NCBI RefSeq assembly: GCF_002288525.1
Contig: NZ_CP023067.1
Location: 2,108,001 to 2,172,000 of the forward strand
DNA: 64,000 bases
Reading direction: 5' to 3'
Source: Sinorhizobium sojae CCBAU 05684
GTDB taxonomy: Bacteria > Pseudomonadota > Alphaproteobacteria > Rhizobiales > Rhizobiaceae
In this document: in pieces, positions 33,493 to 41,876 of the stretch
Numbering within the stretch: position 1 is the first letter of the stretch
How the letters are laid out: each line of letters opens with the position of its first letter
The notes under the pieces: model-generated
What the model was told of the DNA's origin: nothing
Seen by the model: the letters and a program-made list of their open reading frames with translations, nothing else
Databases searched by the model: none
Position numbers and translations under genes: made by a program

Positions 33493-34899
33493 TCAGGCAA
33501 AAATCTTGCCCGGATTGAAGATATCGTCGGGATCGAGCGAATGCTTGATCTGCCGCATCAGATCCACCGCCTCGCCGAGTTCGGCCGCGAGGAACGGCAT
33601 CTTGCCCTGGCCGATCCCGTGTTCCCCCGTACAAGTACCATCCATTGCCAATGCGCGGCTATTCAGCCGTTCGATGAACGCCTCGACCCGCTCCACATCG
33701 GCGGCATCCTTGTCGTCGAAAACCACGCCGACGTGGAAATTGCCGTCGCCGACATGGCCGACGATCGGTGCGATCAAACCGTTCGCGGCAATATCCTCTT
33801 GCGTCGCCGCAACGCAATCGGCAAGACGCGAGATCGGCACGCAGACATCGGTCGCCAGGATGGCGGCGCCGGGCTTCAGGCTCTTCTGCGCCCAATAGGC
33901 GTTGTGCCGCGCTTTCCAGAGCCGCGCCCGCTCCTCCGGATTTGTCGTCCAGACGAAGCCTTTAGAACCGAATTCCGACGCTATTTCGGCGAAGTGGCGC
34001 GATTGCAGCTCGACGCCGTCGGCGCTGCCGTGAAACTCGACGAAAAGCGTTGGCGTCTCCGCGTAGCCCAGGCCGGAATAGGCATTGCAGGCCTTCATCT
34101 GCAGCGCGTCGAGCAACTCGATGCGCGCCACGGGAATGCCGGACTGGATCGTCAGGATCACGGCGTTGCAAGCATCCGCGATGGTCGGGAACGGGCAGAC
34201 ACCGCCGGAAATCACCTCCGGAATACCCTGCAGGCGCAGCGTGACCGAAGTGATGATGCCGAGCGTGCCCTCGGCCCCGACGAAGAGCCGCGTCAGATCG
34301 TAACCGGCCGAGGACTTGCGTGCGCGGTGTCCGGTGCGGATCTCGCGCCCGCCGGCAACGACCGCCGTCACCGCGAGCACATTTTCCCGCATGGTGCCGT
34401 AACGCACCGCATTGGTGCCCGAGGCACGCGTCGATGCCATTCCGCCGATCGAGGCATTCGCACCGGGATCGATCGGAAAGAAAAGTCCTGTATCGCGCAG
34501 ATAGGTATTCAGTTCCTCACGCGTCACGCCCGGCTCGACGGTGCAGTCGAGATCCTCCGGATTGACCTCGACGACGCGGTTCATTCGCGACATGTCGACC
34601 GATATGCCGCCGTGCGGCGCATTGATATGGCCCTCGAGCGAGGAGCCGGTCCCGAAGGCGATGAGCGGTACGCGATGCGCCGAGGCGATCTCGACGATCT
34701 CGCGCACTTCGACGGCATCCTCGGGAAAGACGACCCCGTCCGGCAATTGCGCCGGAATATAGGTCGTGGTGTGAGCATGCTGGGCCCGGATCGCCTCTCC
34801 CGTCTGGAAGCGGTCGCCGAAGCGGGCGCCGAGAAGTGCCTTGGCCGCCGCGATCCCGCTATCGTTTCTCGCGCCCTGCTTGATCGCCTTCAACGCCAC
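33493..34899 (-). CDS. FAD-linked oxidase, D-lactate dehydrogenase type
   Basis: The 468-residue flavoprotein has a PCMH-type FAD domain (about 55-235), with PLIAFGTGSSLEGHINAPHG and the glycine-rich SIGGMASTRASGTNAVRYGT, and a C-terminal FAD-oxidase domain with VGHVGDGNFHVGVVF and TGEHGIGQGK. This matches cytochrome-linked D-lactate dehydrogenases (Dld/GlcD group), which feed electrons to the quinone or cytochrome pool; glycolate or 2-hydroxyglutarate are possible substrates. The start is GTG with AAGGG upstream. A 20-bp perfect palindrome lies 20 nt before it. asmA follows closely. Confidence 0.87.
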   Translation of the reverse strand: MALKAIKQGARNDSGIAAAKALLGARFGDRFQTGEAIRAQHAHTTTYIPAQLPDGVVFPEDAVEVREIVEIASAHRVPLIAFGTGSSLEGHINAPHGGISVDMSRMNRVVEVNPEDLDCTVEPGVTREELNTYLRDTGLFFPIDPGANASIGGMASTRASGTNAVRYGTMRENVLAVTAVVAGGREIRTGHRARKSSAGYDLTRLFVGAEGTLGIITSVTLRLQGIPEVISGGVCPFPTIADACNAVILTIQSGIPVARIELLDALQMKACNAYSGLGYAETPTLFVEFHGSADGVELQSRHFAEIASEFGSKGFVWTTNPEERARLWKARHNAYWAQKSLKPGAAILATDVCVPISRLADCVAATQEDIAANGLIAPIVGHVGDGNFHVGVVFDDKDAADVERVEAFIERLNSRALAMDGTCTGEHGIGQGKMPFLAAELGEAVDLMRQIKHSLDPDDIFNPGKIFA

Positions 34900-34918
34900 T
34901 CGTTTTCCCTTCCACCAA

Positions 34919-34938
34919 CGCGTATCCCGGGATACGCG
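34919..34938. promoter_or_regulatory. 20-bp perfect palindrome, candidate operator
   Basis: CGCGTATCCC followed by GGGATACGCG is perfectly self-complementary with no spacer. It lies just upstream of the ribosome site of the D-lactate dehydrogenase-type gene, the place expected of a repressor operator. The regulator is not adjacent and is unknown. Confidence 0.55.
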
Positions 34939-35440
34939 AGAACCGCCATAGCGGTCGAACAGCCGTGCAACCTATCCTCAATTCGACGCAGAATTAAGGA
35001 GTATGCGGCCGGACGGAACGCGACCAGCATCCGCGCCGCTTTCAGCCGGCGCCGCCGATCATCGCCGCCGTCTTCCTTCAATTCGGCCTGCAACCATACC
35101 CGGTCTTGCCGCCGCCTCCTCGGCCACTCGGCCTGGAAGCGCTTTCATTTCAATGCGCTACTGTGCAAATCGGAATCGATTTGTCCAGAAGTTCGAGCCG
35201 ATTCGCGCACTGGCGGCGCCGAAATGGCCGGCGGTGATACCCGCTTGTCACAAGCTGCCCCGGAGGAGCCGACAGGGCCGCGCGTGCTATCAGCGCGAAG
35301 GTCGCTGTCGTCACTGTGAAGCGCCGCATGCCATTGTCCTCAAGGCGTGTGTCGGCTCCAGGAGACATGCGGTACGCCAAAGATGCAGCTTTTGTTTGCG
35401 GGTCCATGGGGTATCATGTCCGAAAACGGGAGAACGTATC
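34939..35440. other. 502-bp stretch without a clear gene
   Basis: The stretch separates divergent genes. It contains a small hairpin (ACCGC-CATA-GCGGT near 34942-34955) and a degraded RIME half near 35150-35212 (GTGCAAATCGGAATCGATTTGT). A short minus frame starts MRRFTVTTATFALIARAALS and looks like a stranded signal peptide, but it soon loses protein character. Confidence 0.4.
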
Positions 35441-35878
35441 ATGTTCGGCCTGCTCGCTTTGCTCACCGCTTCCGTCTTCATTGGCGCCGCCATCTACATC
35501 AACATCGCCGAACAGCCGGCAAGGCTTCGGCTCGATCATCGGTCCGCGCTTGCGGAGTGGGTTCCGGCCTATCGCCGGGGCTTCGAGATGCAGGCTTCTC
35601 TCGCGATCCTTTCCGGCCTTCTGGGCGCCGCCGCCTGGTGGCAGACCGGCAACGCGCTGTGGGGCCTCGGCGCCGCCGTCATCATCATGAACTGGCCCTA
35701 CACTCTCTATGTCATCATGCCGATCAACAAGCGCCTGGAGACGACGCCTGCGGACCAGGCGAACGGCGAAACCCGCGAGTTGATCACCCGCTGGGGCAAG
35801 CTCCATGCCGGGCGCAGCGCTCTCGGCGCCGTCGCCGCGGTCATTTACCTCGCCGCCGCCTATGCAATGATAGCCTGA
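35441..35878 (+). CDS. DUF1772 family membrane protein
   Basis: The 145-residue protein has four hydrophobic helices (about 2-20, 50-68, 74-92, 125-143) and the DUF1772 features YINIAEQPARL, WVPAYRRGFEMQASLAI, NWPYTLYVIMPINKRL. The family is of unknown function. The ATG at 35441 has GGGAGA 9 nt upstream. It is convergent with the RND transporter gene, whose stop lies only 8 nt away. Confidence 0.82.
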   Translation: MFGLLALLTASVFIGAAIYINIAEQPARLRLDHRSALAEWVPAYRRGFEMQASLAILSGLLGAAAWWQTGNALWGLGAAVIIMNWPYTLYVIMPINKRLETTPADQANGETRELITRWGKLHAGRSALGAVAAVIYLAAAYAMIA

Positions 35879-35886
35879 AGCCGCGC

Positions 35887-38800
35887 TCAACCGGCCTTGG
35901 GCGCATTTTCAAGCAGGACCGCCGCATCCATCTCCTCGTGCAACTTGCGCTCTTCGTCCGCGTGAGGCCTGGTGAAGCGGGCGATCACGAGATAGGCGAC
36001 TGGCGTCAGATAGAGCGTGACGACCGCCGCAAGACCCAGGCCGCCGACGAGGACCCAACCGAGTGCGGTTCGGGCTTCCGCTCCAGCCCCGCTTGCCAGC
36101 ACCAGCGGCACCGCGCCGACGACGGTCGCGATCATGGTCATCATCACCGGCCGCAAACGAATATTGGCCGCATCCTCGATAGCGCTGCGCACGTCCTGCC
36201 CCCGGTCGCGCAACTGATTGGCGAATTCAACGATCAGAATGCCGTTCTTCGCCATGATGCCGACGAGCATGACGAGCCCGATCTGGCTGTAGATGTTCAG
36301 CGTGTTGCCGGTCAGGATCATCGCGAAGACGGCGCAGGCAAGCCCGAGCGGCACCGTCGACATGATGATGATGCCGCTGACGAAGCTCTCGAACTGCGCC
36401 GCCAGAACCAGGAAGATGATGACGATCGCAAAGCCGAAGGTGATGAAGAGGCCGCTGGCGTTCTCGTCGAGCGTCGCCGCCTCCGCAAGCGGCATCAGCC
36501 GCGAGCCGGGTGGCAGGAGCGGCTCGGCCATTTCCTCCACCATCGCCAGGGCTTCCCCGAGCGCCAGGTCGTCTTTCAGGCCGGCCGAAAGCGAGACCGC
36601 ACGCAACTGGCTCTCGCGCGAGAGCTGCGGCGCCACGGCCTTCTCCTCGACGGTTGCGATCGTCGACATCGGGACGATGCGGCCGTCCCCGGTCTTGACG
36701 AAGATATTCTGTAGATCCGTCGGATCGTTGAGCGGCGTCGTCGAAGAGAGCAGCTTGACCGGGTAGGACTCGCCCTCCACGAAGATGTCGACGACGCTGC
36801 TGCCGTCGAGCATGGCCGGCAACGCCCAGGCCAGGCCGCTGATGTCGACGCCAAGGTCGGAGGCCCGCTCGCGATCGATCGTCACCGACAATTGCGCCTG
36901 GTTGGCCTCATAGTTCAGCCGAACGTTCTCGAACCGGCCGCTGTCCTCGATCGCGCGCACGAGTTTCGCCGCCGCATCGCCGAGCTTCGTGTAGTCATTG
37001 CCGACGAGCGCCACCTGAAGGCCGCTGCCGGCGCCGCGAATGCCGAGGCTGTTCGACTGGATCGTGAAGGCGCGGACGGAGGGTATGGCGGCCGTCGCCT
37101 TGTTGATATCGGCGACGATCTGCTGTTGCGTGCGCTCGCGATCCTCCCAGGGCGTCAGCCTCAAGACCATGAAGCCGCTATTGGCCGAACCACCCTGCCC
37201 GGAAATCGAGAATACGTTGCCGACCTCGCCCGATTTCACAAGCGGCTGCAGCGCATCCTCGATCCGCCGCATCTGCGCCTGCGTGTATTCGAGCGAGACG
37301 CCCTGGGGCGCGTTGACCCTGAGCATCACCAGCGAGCGGTCCTCGGAGGGCGTCAATTCCGATTTCAGCGTCAGGAAACCAGTTGCACCCGCCGCGGTGA
37401 AGAAGGCGGCCACGACGAAGACGACGAGCGGCGCGTTGAGGCAGGACCGGAGCGTTGCCCGATAGAAGGCGGAAGCGCGGGCGCCGAAGCGGTGCATGAA
37501 ACCATGATGTGCATGCCCCTCGCTCGTCAGCATGCGCGACGCCAGCATCGGGCAGAGCGTCAGGGAGACGAAGGACGAGAGGAGCACGGCGAAGGCAAGC
37601 ACGAAGCCGAACTCGCGGAAAAGCCCGCCGGTCTGCCCCGGCAGGAAGGAGAGCGGCACGAAAACCGCCGCCAGCGTCGCGGTGGTCGCCAGCACCGCGA
37701 AGAATACCTCAAGCGTGCCGTGCACCGCCGCCGCCCGCGGTCCGAGCCCGCCGGCCCTCCGCCGCACGATATTCTCGAGCACGACGATGGCATCGTCCAC
37801 GACGAGGCCGGTGGCGAGCACGATCGCAAGCAGCGTCAGGATATTGATCGAGAAGCCGGCGAGATAGACTGCCGCAAGCGTCCCTATCAGCGCGATCGGC
37901 ATTGTGATCGTCGGGATCAGCGTTGCCCGCCAGTCGAGCAGGAAGAGATAGATGACGAGCGTGACGATGGAGATCGCAACCATGAGCGCGATCTCCACCT
38001 CGTGGATTGCGCCATTGATGAAGATCGCATCGTCGCTCGTTACCTGCAGATCGGTTCCCTGCGGCAGGATATCCGACGAGATCGTATCGACCACTCTGCG
38101 GACGCCCTCCGATATGTCGAGGGTGTTCGATTGCGCCTGGCGAATGACGCCGAGGCCGATGCCTTGGCGGGCGTTGGAACGCAAGGCTGAGGTGCCCGTG
38201 TCCGGACCCAGCGTCACCGTCGCCACGTCGCCGAGCCTGACATTGTCGCCGAGGATCAGGTTTTCGAATTGCTCGGGCGTCTGCAGGTCGGCCGTTGCCC
38301 GGACCGAGATGTCCTGGCTCGAACTCGTCAGCGACCCCGCCGGCACGTCATAGGAAGCGGTGGCGAGAGCCTCGCGCAGGTTGGCGACGGTAATGCCGCG
38401 CCCGGCAAGCTTGGCCTGGTTCAGGTCGATGCGGAAGATCTTCTCCTGCTCGCCATAGACGGTAACGTCGGCAACGCCCTCCACGGCCGCCAGCCGGTCG
38501 CTGATCTCGTTCTCGACCAGAAGCGTCATGTCTTCCATCGACATCGTGTCGGAGGTCAGCGCCAGGCGCATGATCGGCTGGCTGTCCGAATCCGCCTTTA
38601 CGATCCGCGGCTCGTCGGCATCGTCCGGCAGCTGGTTGGTGATGCGGCCCAATGCGTCGCGCACGTCGTTGGCGGCCTGGCCGATATCGGTCGTGTCGGA
38701 GAAATCGAGCGTGACGCGGCTGCGGCCAAAGGAAGACGTGGACGAGATGCCCTTGATGCCCTGGACGCGGGAAACAGCGCCTTCGATGACCGAGGTGACC

Positions 38801-39045
38801 TCGCGGTCGATCGTTTCAGGGGACGCTCCGTCGAAATTCGTCGTCACCGAGATGACGGGCTGGTCGACTTGGGGCAGTTCGCGAATTTCGATGCCGTTCC
38901 AGGCGGCAAGACCTGCCACCACGATCAGCATGTTGACGACGAGCGCAAAAATCGGACGCCGGATGAAAAGCGCGGTAAAACCGGTCTTCCCACCCTCTCC
39001 CGCGCCTGGCAATCCTCCGGGATGACCGCCGAAGCCGATGTTCAT
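35887..39045 (-). CDS. RND efflux inner-membrane transporter
   Basis: The 1052-residue protein is an AcrB/MexF-type (HAE1) proton-driven pump with twelve membrane helices and two large periplasmic loops. It begins FIRRPIFALVVNMLIVVAGL with the usual ELPQVDQPVISVTT. Helix 4 carries the proton-relay Asp pair in LATGLVVDDAIVVLENIVRR, and the second half repeats the fold with GIMAKNGILIVEFANQLRD. The start at 39045 overlaps the stop of the adaptor gene by 4 nt. No outer-membrane channel or regulator gene adjoins, so it probably uses a TolC elsewhere. The substrate is unknown. Confidence 0.94.
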   Translation of the reverse strand: MNIGFGGHPGGLPGAGEGGKTGFTALFIRRPIFALVVNMLIVVAGLAAWNGIEIRELPQVDQPVISVTTNFDGASPETIDREVTSVIEGAVSRVQGIKGISSTSSFGRSRVTLDFSDTTDIGQAANDVRDALGRITNQLPDDADEPRIVKADSDSQPIMRLALTSDTMSMEDMTLLVENEISDRLAAVEGVADVTVYGEQEKIFRIDLNQAKLAGRGITVANLREALATASYDVPAGSLTSSSQDISVRATADLQTPEQFENLILGDNVRLGDVATVTLGPDTGTSALRSNARQGIGLGVIRQAQSNTLDISEGVRRVVDTISSDILPQGTDLQVTSDDAIFINGAIHEVEIALMVAISIVTLVIYLFLLDWRATLIPTITMPIALIGTLAAVYLAGFSINILTLLAIVLATGLVVDDAIVVLENIVRRRAGGLGPRAAAVHGTLEVFFAVLATTATLAAVFVPLSFLPGQTGGLFREFGFVLAFAVLLSSFVSLTLCPMLASRMLTSEGHAHHGFMHRFGARASAFYRATLRSCLNAPLVVFVVAAFFTAAGATGFLTLKSELTPSEDRSLVMLRVNAPQGVSLEYTQAQMRRIEDALQPLVKSGEVGNVFSISGQGGSANSGFMVLRLTPWEDRERTQQQIVADINKATAAIPSVRAFTIQSNSLGIRGAGSGLQVALVGNDYTKLGDAAAKLVRAIEDSGRFENVRLNYEANQAQLSVTIDRERASDLGVDISGLAWALPAMLDGSSVVDIFVEGESYPVKLLSSTTPLNDPTDLQNIFVKTGDGRIVPMSTIATVEEKAVAPQLSRESQLRAVSLSAGLKDDLALGEALAMVEEMAEPLLPPGSRLMPLAEAATLDENASGLFITFGFAIVIIFLVLAAQFESFVSGIIIMSTVPLGLACAVFAMILTGNTLNIYSQIGLVMLVGIMAKNGILIVEFANQLRDRGQDVRSAIEDAANIRLRPVMMTMIATVVGAVPLVLASGAGAEARTALGWVLVGGLGLAAVVTLYLTPVAYLVIARFTRPHADEERKLHEEMDAAVLLENAPKAG

Positions 39046-40235
39046 TGCGCCTCTCCCGCCACCTTCTGCTCCGGTTCGGCCGGGGCTTCGCCGGCAATCC
39101 GCACCGTGCCGCCGTCGCGCAGCCGCTGCACACCCTCCGTCACGACGCGGTCGCCCTCGGCGAGCTTGGCCTCGACGAGAACCGTGTCGGAGTTGCGCTG
39201 GATGATCCTGATCGGCACACGCTCGCTCTTGTCGCCCTGGATCCGCCAGACATAGGCCCCTTCCGAGCTCCATTGGATCGCCAGCGGATCGACGGTCGGA
39301 TAGCGGTCGCCGTCAAAGGCCATGGTGACCGAGAACGACATGCCGGCGCGCAGCATGTCGTCCGGGTTTTCAATTCGCGCCCGCACTCGGAGCGTTCGGC
39401 TCGCCTGGTCGAGGCGGTTGTCGATCGCATGGATGACGCCGTCGAGCGGCCGGCCGGGCTGGGCGATCGCGCTCGCGGTCACCGGCTGGCCGACGAAGAT
39501 CTTGCTGGCGAAACGTTCCGGCACCCAGAAATCAACGAGGATTTCGGACCGGTCGTCGACGACGGCAATCGGCGTCGATGTGGTGACGTAATCCCCGATA
39601 TTGACCGTGATGATTCCGACCATTCCCTTCGAAGGGGCAACGATGTCGCGGCGCTTGAGATCGAGTTCCGCCGTGTTCAACGCCAGCTCGGCCGCCTGCA
39701 GCGCGATCTCCGCGTCACGCACGTCGACCGCCGTCACGACGCGGGCGCTGCCGAGATTGCGGTAGCGCTCAACCTTTTCGCGGGCGCTGTCGCGGGCCAG
39801 CCGCGCCTGTTCGGCGGCGATCATCTGCTCGTCGCTGTCGAGCCGCGCGATCACCTGGCCCGCCTCGACCCGGTCGCCGGACCGGACGATAATCTGGGTG
39901 AGGTTGCCGGTTGCCGCCGGCGTCACGGTGACGGATTGGATGGCCTCGCCGCTGCCGATGACGTTCAGCCTGTCGTTGGCGACTGCCGTGGCGGCGGGCT
40001 TGACCACCACCAGAGCCGCCCCGCCCGGGCCGCCGCGTCCGCCCTGGCCGCGCCCGCCATTGCCTTGGCCGCCCCCTCCGTCGCCGCCCTGCGGAGGCGA
40101 CAGCGCATCGATGAGAGGGTGGGAAACCCCGATCGCCGCCAGCGTTTCCCCCGCACCGGGGGCAAAACGTATCCAGGCAGCGCCCCCGACGACGAGAACG
40201 ACGAGGCTGACCGCGAGTTGCTTCCAAAAGCGCAT
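39042..40235 (-). CDS. RND efflux periplasmic adaptor
   Basis: The 397-residue membrane-fusion protein has an N-terminal anchor (about 7-27), a Gly/Gln/Arg-rich stretch (GGGGQGNGGRGQGGRGGPGG) at about 47-70, then lipoyl, hairpin and beta-barrel domains (SVTVTPAATGNLTQIIVRSG; GRPLDGVIHAIDNRLDQASR). It links the RND pump to an outer-membrane channel. The Gly-rich insert is longer than usual for the family and probably flexible. GGAG lies upstream of the ATG at 40235. It heads a two-gene operon. Confidence 0.92.
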   Translation of the reverse strand: MRFWKQLAVSLVVLVVGGAAWIRFAPGAGETLAAIGVSHPLIDALSPPQGGDGGGGQGNGGRGQGGRGGPGGAALVVVKPAATAVANDRLNVIGSGEAIQSVTVTPAATGNLTQIIVRSGDRVEAGQVIARLDSDEQMIAAEQARLARDSAREKVERYRNLGSARVVTAVDVRDAEIALQAAELALNTAELDLKRRDIVAPSKGMVGIITVNIGDYVTTSTPIAVVDDRSEILVDFWVPERFASKIFVGQPVTASAIAQPGRPLDGVIHAIDNRLDQASRTLRVRARIENPDDMLRAGMSFSVTMAFDGDRYPTVDPLAIQWSSEGAYVWRIQGDKSERVPIRIIQRNSDTVLVEAKLAEGDRVVTEGVQRLRDGGTVRIAGEAPAEPEQKVAGEAQ

Positions 40236-40523
40236 CCATGTCTCCGATTTATGTGCACGCGACCGCGCGGTGCGCACCGGGAGGAACGTTCCGAGTTGTC
40301 GTGAGTATGGTTGTTCGCGCGCCCTCGGGCAATCTCGGAACGCCAATCATTACGCAATTGTAATGAAAGCAAAATTTGTTGGCCGCAAGATGGCGTCTGC
40401 CATAATGGGAGAAGACGCGGTCACCCTGGAAAAGCATTGTTTACAGCCGCCACGGCTCGGCTATCCTGCTTCTTGACTGCGGCATTTCCAATCAGGTTTC
40501 GCTCAATCAGGGGAGCAGGGGCA

Positions 40524-41345
40524 ATGTGCGATGCGTGCGTCATTCAATCGGTAAAGGAGCGGATGCTTTCGAGGCGAGACTTCTTCCGCGCGGCCGCGGT
40601 CGGCACGGCCGGGATTGCGGCGGCAAGCATGGGAGCCGCGCCGCCGGCGCTTGCCGAGGGCCACGCCCGCGTTACCGACCTCACGCATGAGCTTCACGAG
40701 GAATTTCCGACCTACTTCGGTCAGCAGCAATTCTTCCGCGAGCAGAAGTTCAGCTTCGCCGAACACAAGTTCAACCTGTTCGAGCTCCGCGTGAACGAGC
40801 ACACGGGCACTCATGTCGATGCACCGCTGCATTTCTCGGCCGACGGGCTGTCGGTTGCCGAACTTCCCGTCGAAAAGCTCGTCGTGCCGCTCTGCGTCGT
40901 CGACATCCGCAACAAGGCCGCGGCCGATCCGGAAGCCCAGGTGACCCCGGACGACATCAAGTCCTGGATGGCTGCAAACGGCGAGATCCCGGAAAACGCC
41001 TGTATCGCCATGCTCTCCGGCTGGGCCGATCATGTCGGCACGGACAAGTTCCGAAATGCCGATGCCGACGGCAAGATGCACTTCCCGGGCTTCCATGTAG
41101 AGGCCGCCAAATTTCTGCTGGAGGAAACGCAGGCCGCCGGCATCGCCGTCGACACGCTCTCGCTCGACCACGGGATTTCGCCCGATTTTGCCACGCATTA
41201 CGCCTGGCTTCCCGGGGGCCGCTGGGGGCTCGAGGCCGCAGCCAATCTCGATCAGCTGCCGGCCAAAGGCGCAACACTCGTTCTCGGCGCCCCGAAGCAC
41301 AGGGGCGGTACCGGCGGCCCGGCCCGCGTCTTCGCACTCGTCTGA
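40524..41345 (+). CDS. Tat-exported cyclase-family metal hydrolase
   Basis: The 273-residue protein belongs to the kynurenine formamidase-like cyclase family (PF04199). It has a twin-arginine signal with SRRDFFRAAAVGTAGIAAAS and cleavage after ALAEG, then the metal motif HTGTHVDAPLHF and a C-terminal GAPKHRGGTGGPARVFA. It is thus a periplasmic metal-dependent amidohydrolase; substrate unknown. The segment before the twin arginines contains two Cys (MCDACVIQS). The next gene starts 14 nt downstream, suggesting an operon. Confidence 0.88.
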   Translation: MCDACVIQSVKERMLSRRDFFRAAAVGTAGIAAASMGAAPPALAEGHARVTDLTHELHEEFPTYFGQQQFFREQKFSFAEHKFNLFELRVNEHTGTHVDAPLHFSADGLSVAELPVEKLVVPLCVVDIRNKAAADPEAQVTPDDIKSWMAANGEIPENACIAMLSGWADHVGTDKFRNADADGKMHFPGFHVEAAKFLLEETQAAGIAVDTLSLDHGISPDFATHYAWLPGGRWGLEAAANLDQLPAKGATLVLGAPKHRGGTGGPARVFALV

Positions 41346-41359
41346 GCAAAGGAGAGCGC

Positions 41360-41833
41360 ATGAGCACCGTCGCGCCACCGTCCGATCCCGAAGCAAACCC
41401 TCGCGTCAAGGCGGTCTTCGACGACATCCGCGAGACACGCAAATCGGACTTCGTCAACAATATGTGGCTCTGGCTCGCTTTCGACCCGGATCTGCTGGAG
41501 CGCACCTGGGCGGAGGTCAAGGCGGTGATGGCGACGCCGTCGGCCCTCGATCCCCTTGTCAAGGAGATGCTTTATATCGCAGTTTCCGTCACCAACGGCT
41601 GCGGCTACTGCATTCATTCCCATACGGCTTCAGCCAAGGCGAAGGGTATGACGGAGGTGCAACACGCCGAGCTACTGCGGGTCATCTCGCTTGCCGCCAA
41701 GACCAATCAGCTCGCGACCGCGCTGCAGGTGCCGGTCGATGCGGTCTTCGACGCGAACGGCAACAATGATGCGCGCGGTGAAAATGCCAGTCTTTCCACA
41801 GGCTTGCTGAGCCCGGCAGAGAATCCGGAATAA
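41360..41833 (+). CDS. Carboxymuconolactone decarboxylase-like (AhpD-type) protein
   Basis: The 157-residue protein has the CMD/AhpD core: PLVKEMLYIAVSVTNGCGYC followed by IHSHTASAKAKGMT. Its CGYC motif plus His is the redox or proton-relay centre of peroxidase-like members. It is probably a small oligomeric cytosolic enzyme in peroxide or radical handling. GGAG precedes the ATG. It follows the cyclase gene by 14 nt; the functional link is unknown. Confidence 0.85.
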   Translation: MSTVAPPSDPEANPRVKAVFDDIRETRKSDFVNNMWLWLAFDPDLLERTWAEVKAVMATPSALDPLVKEMLYIAVSVTNGCGYCIHSHTASAKAKGMTEVQHAELLRVISLAAKTNQLATALQVPVDAVFDANGNNDARGENASLSTGLLSPAENPE

Positions 41834-41876
41834 AAGAGGAACATCCTTTCTGGCCTTTCGGCCCCGAATCACTACA

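Noticed and set aside
33193-35319. Rightward frame of over 700 residues opposite the flavoprotein gene
   Set aside because: It is antisense to a well-supported FAD oxidase gene and shows no domain.
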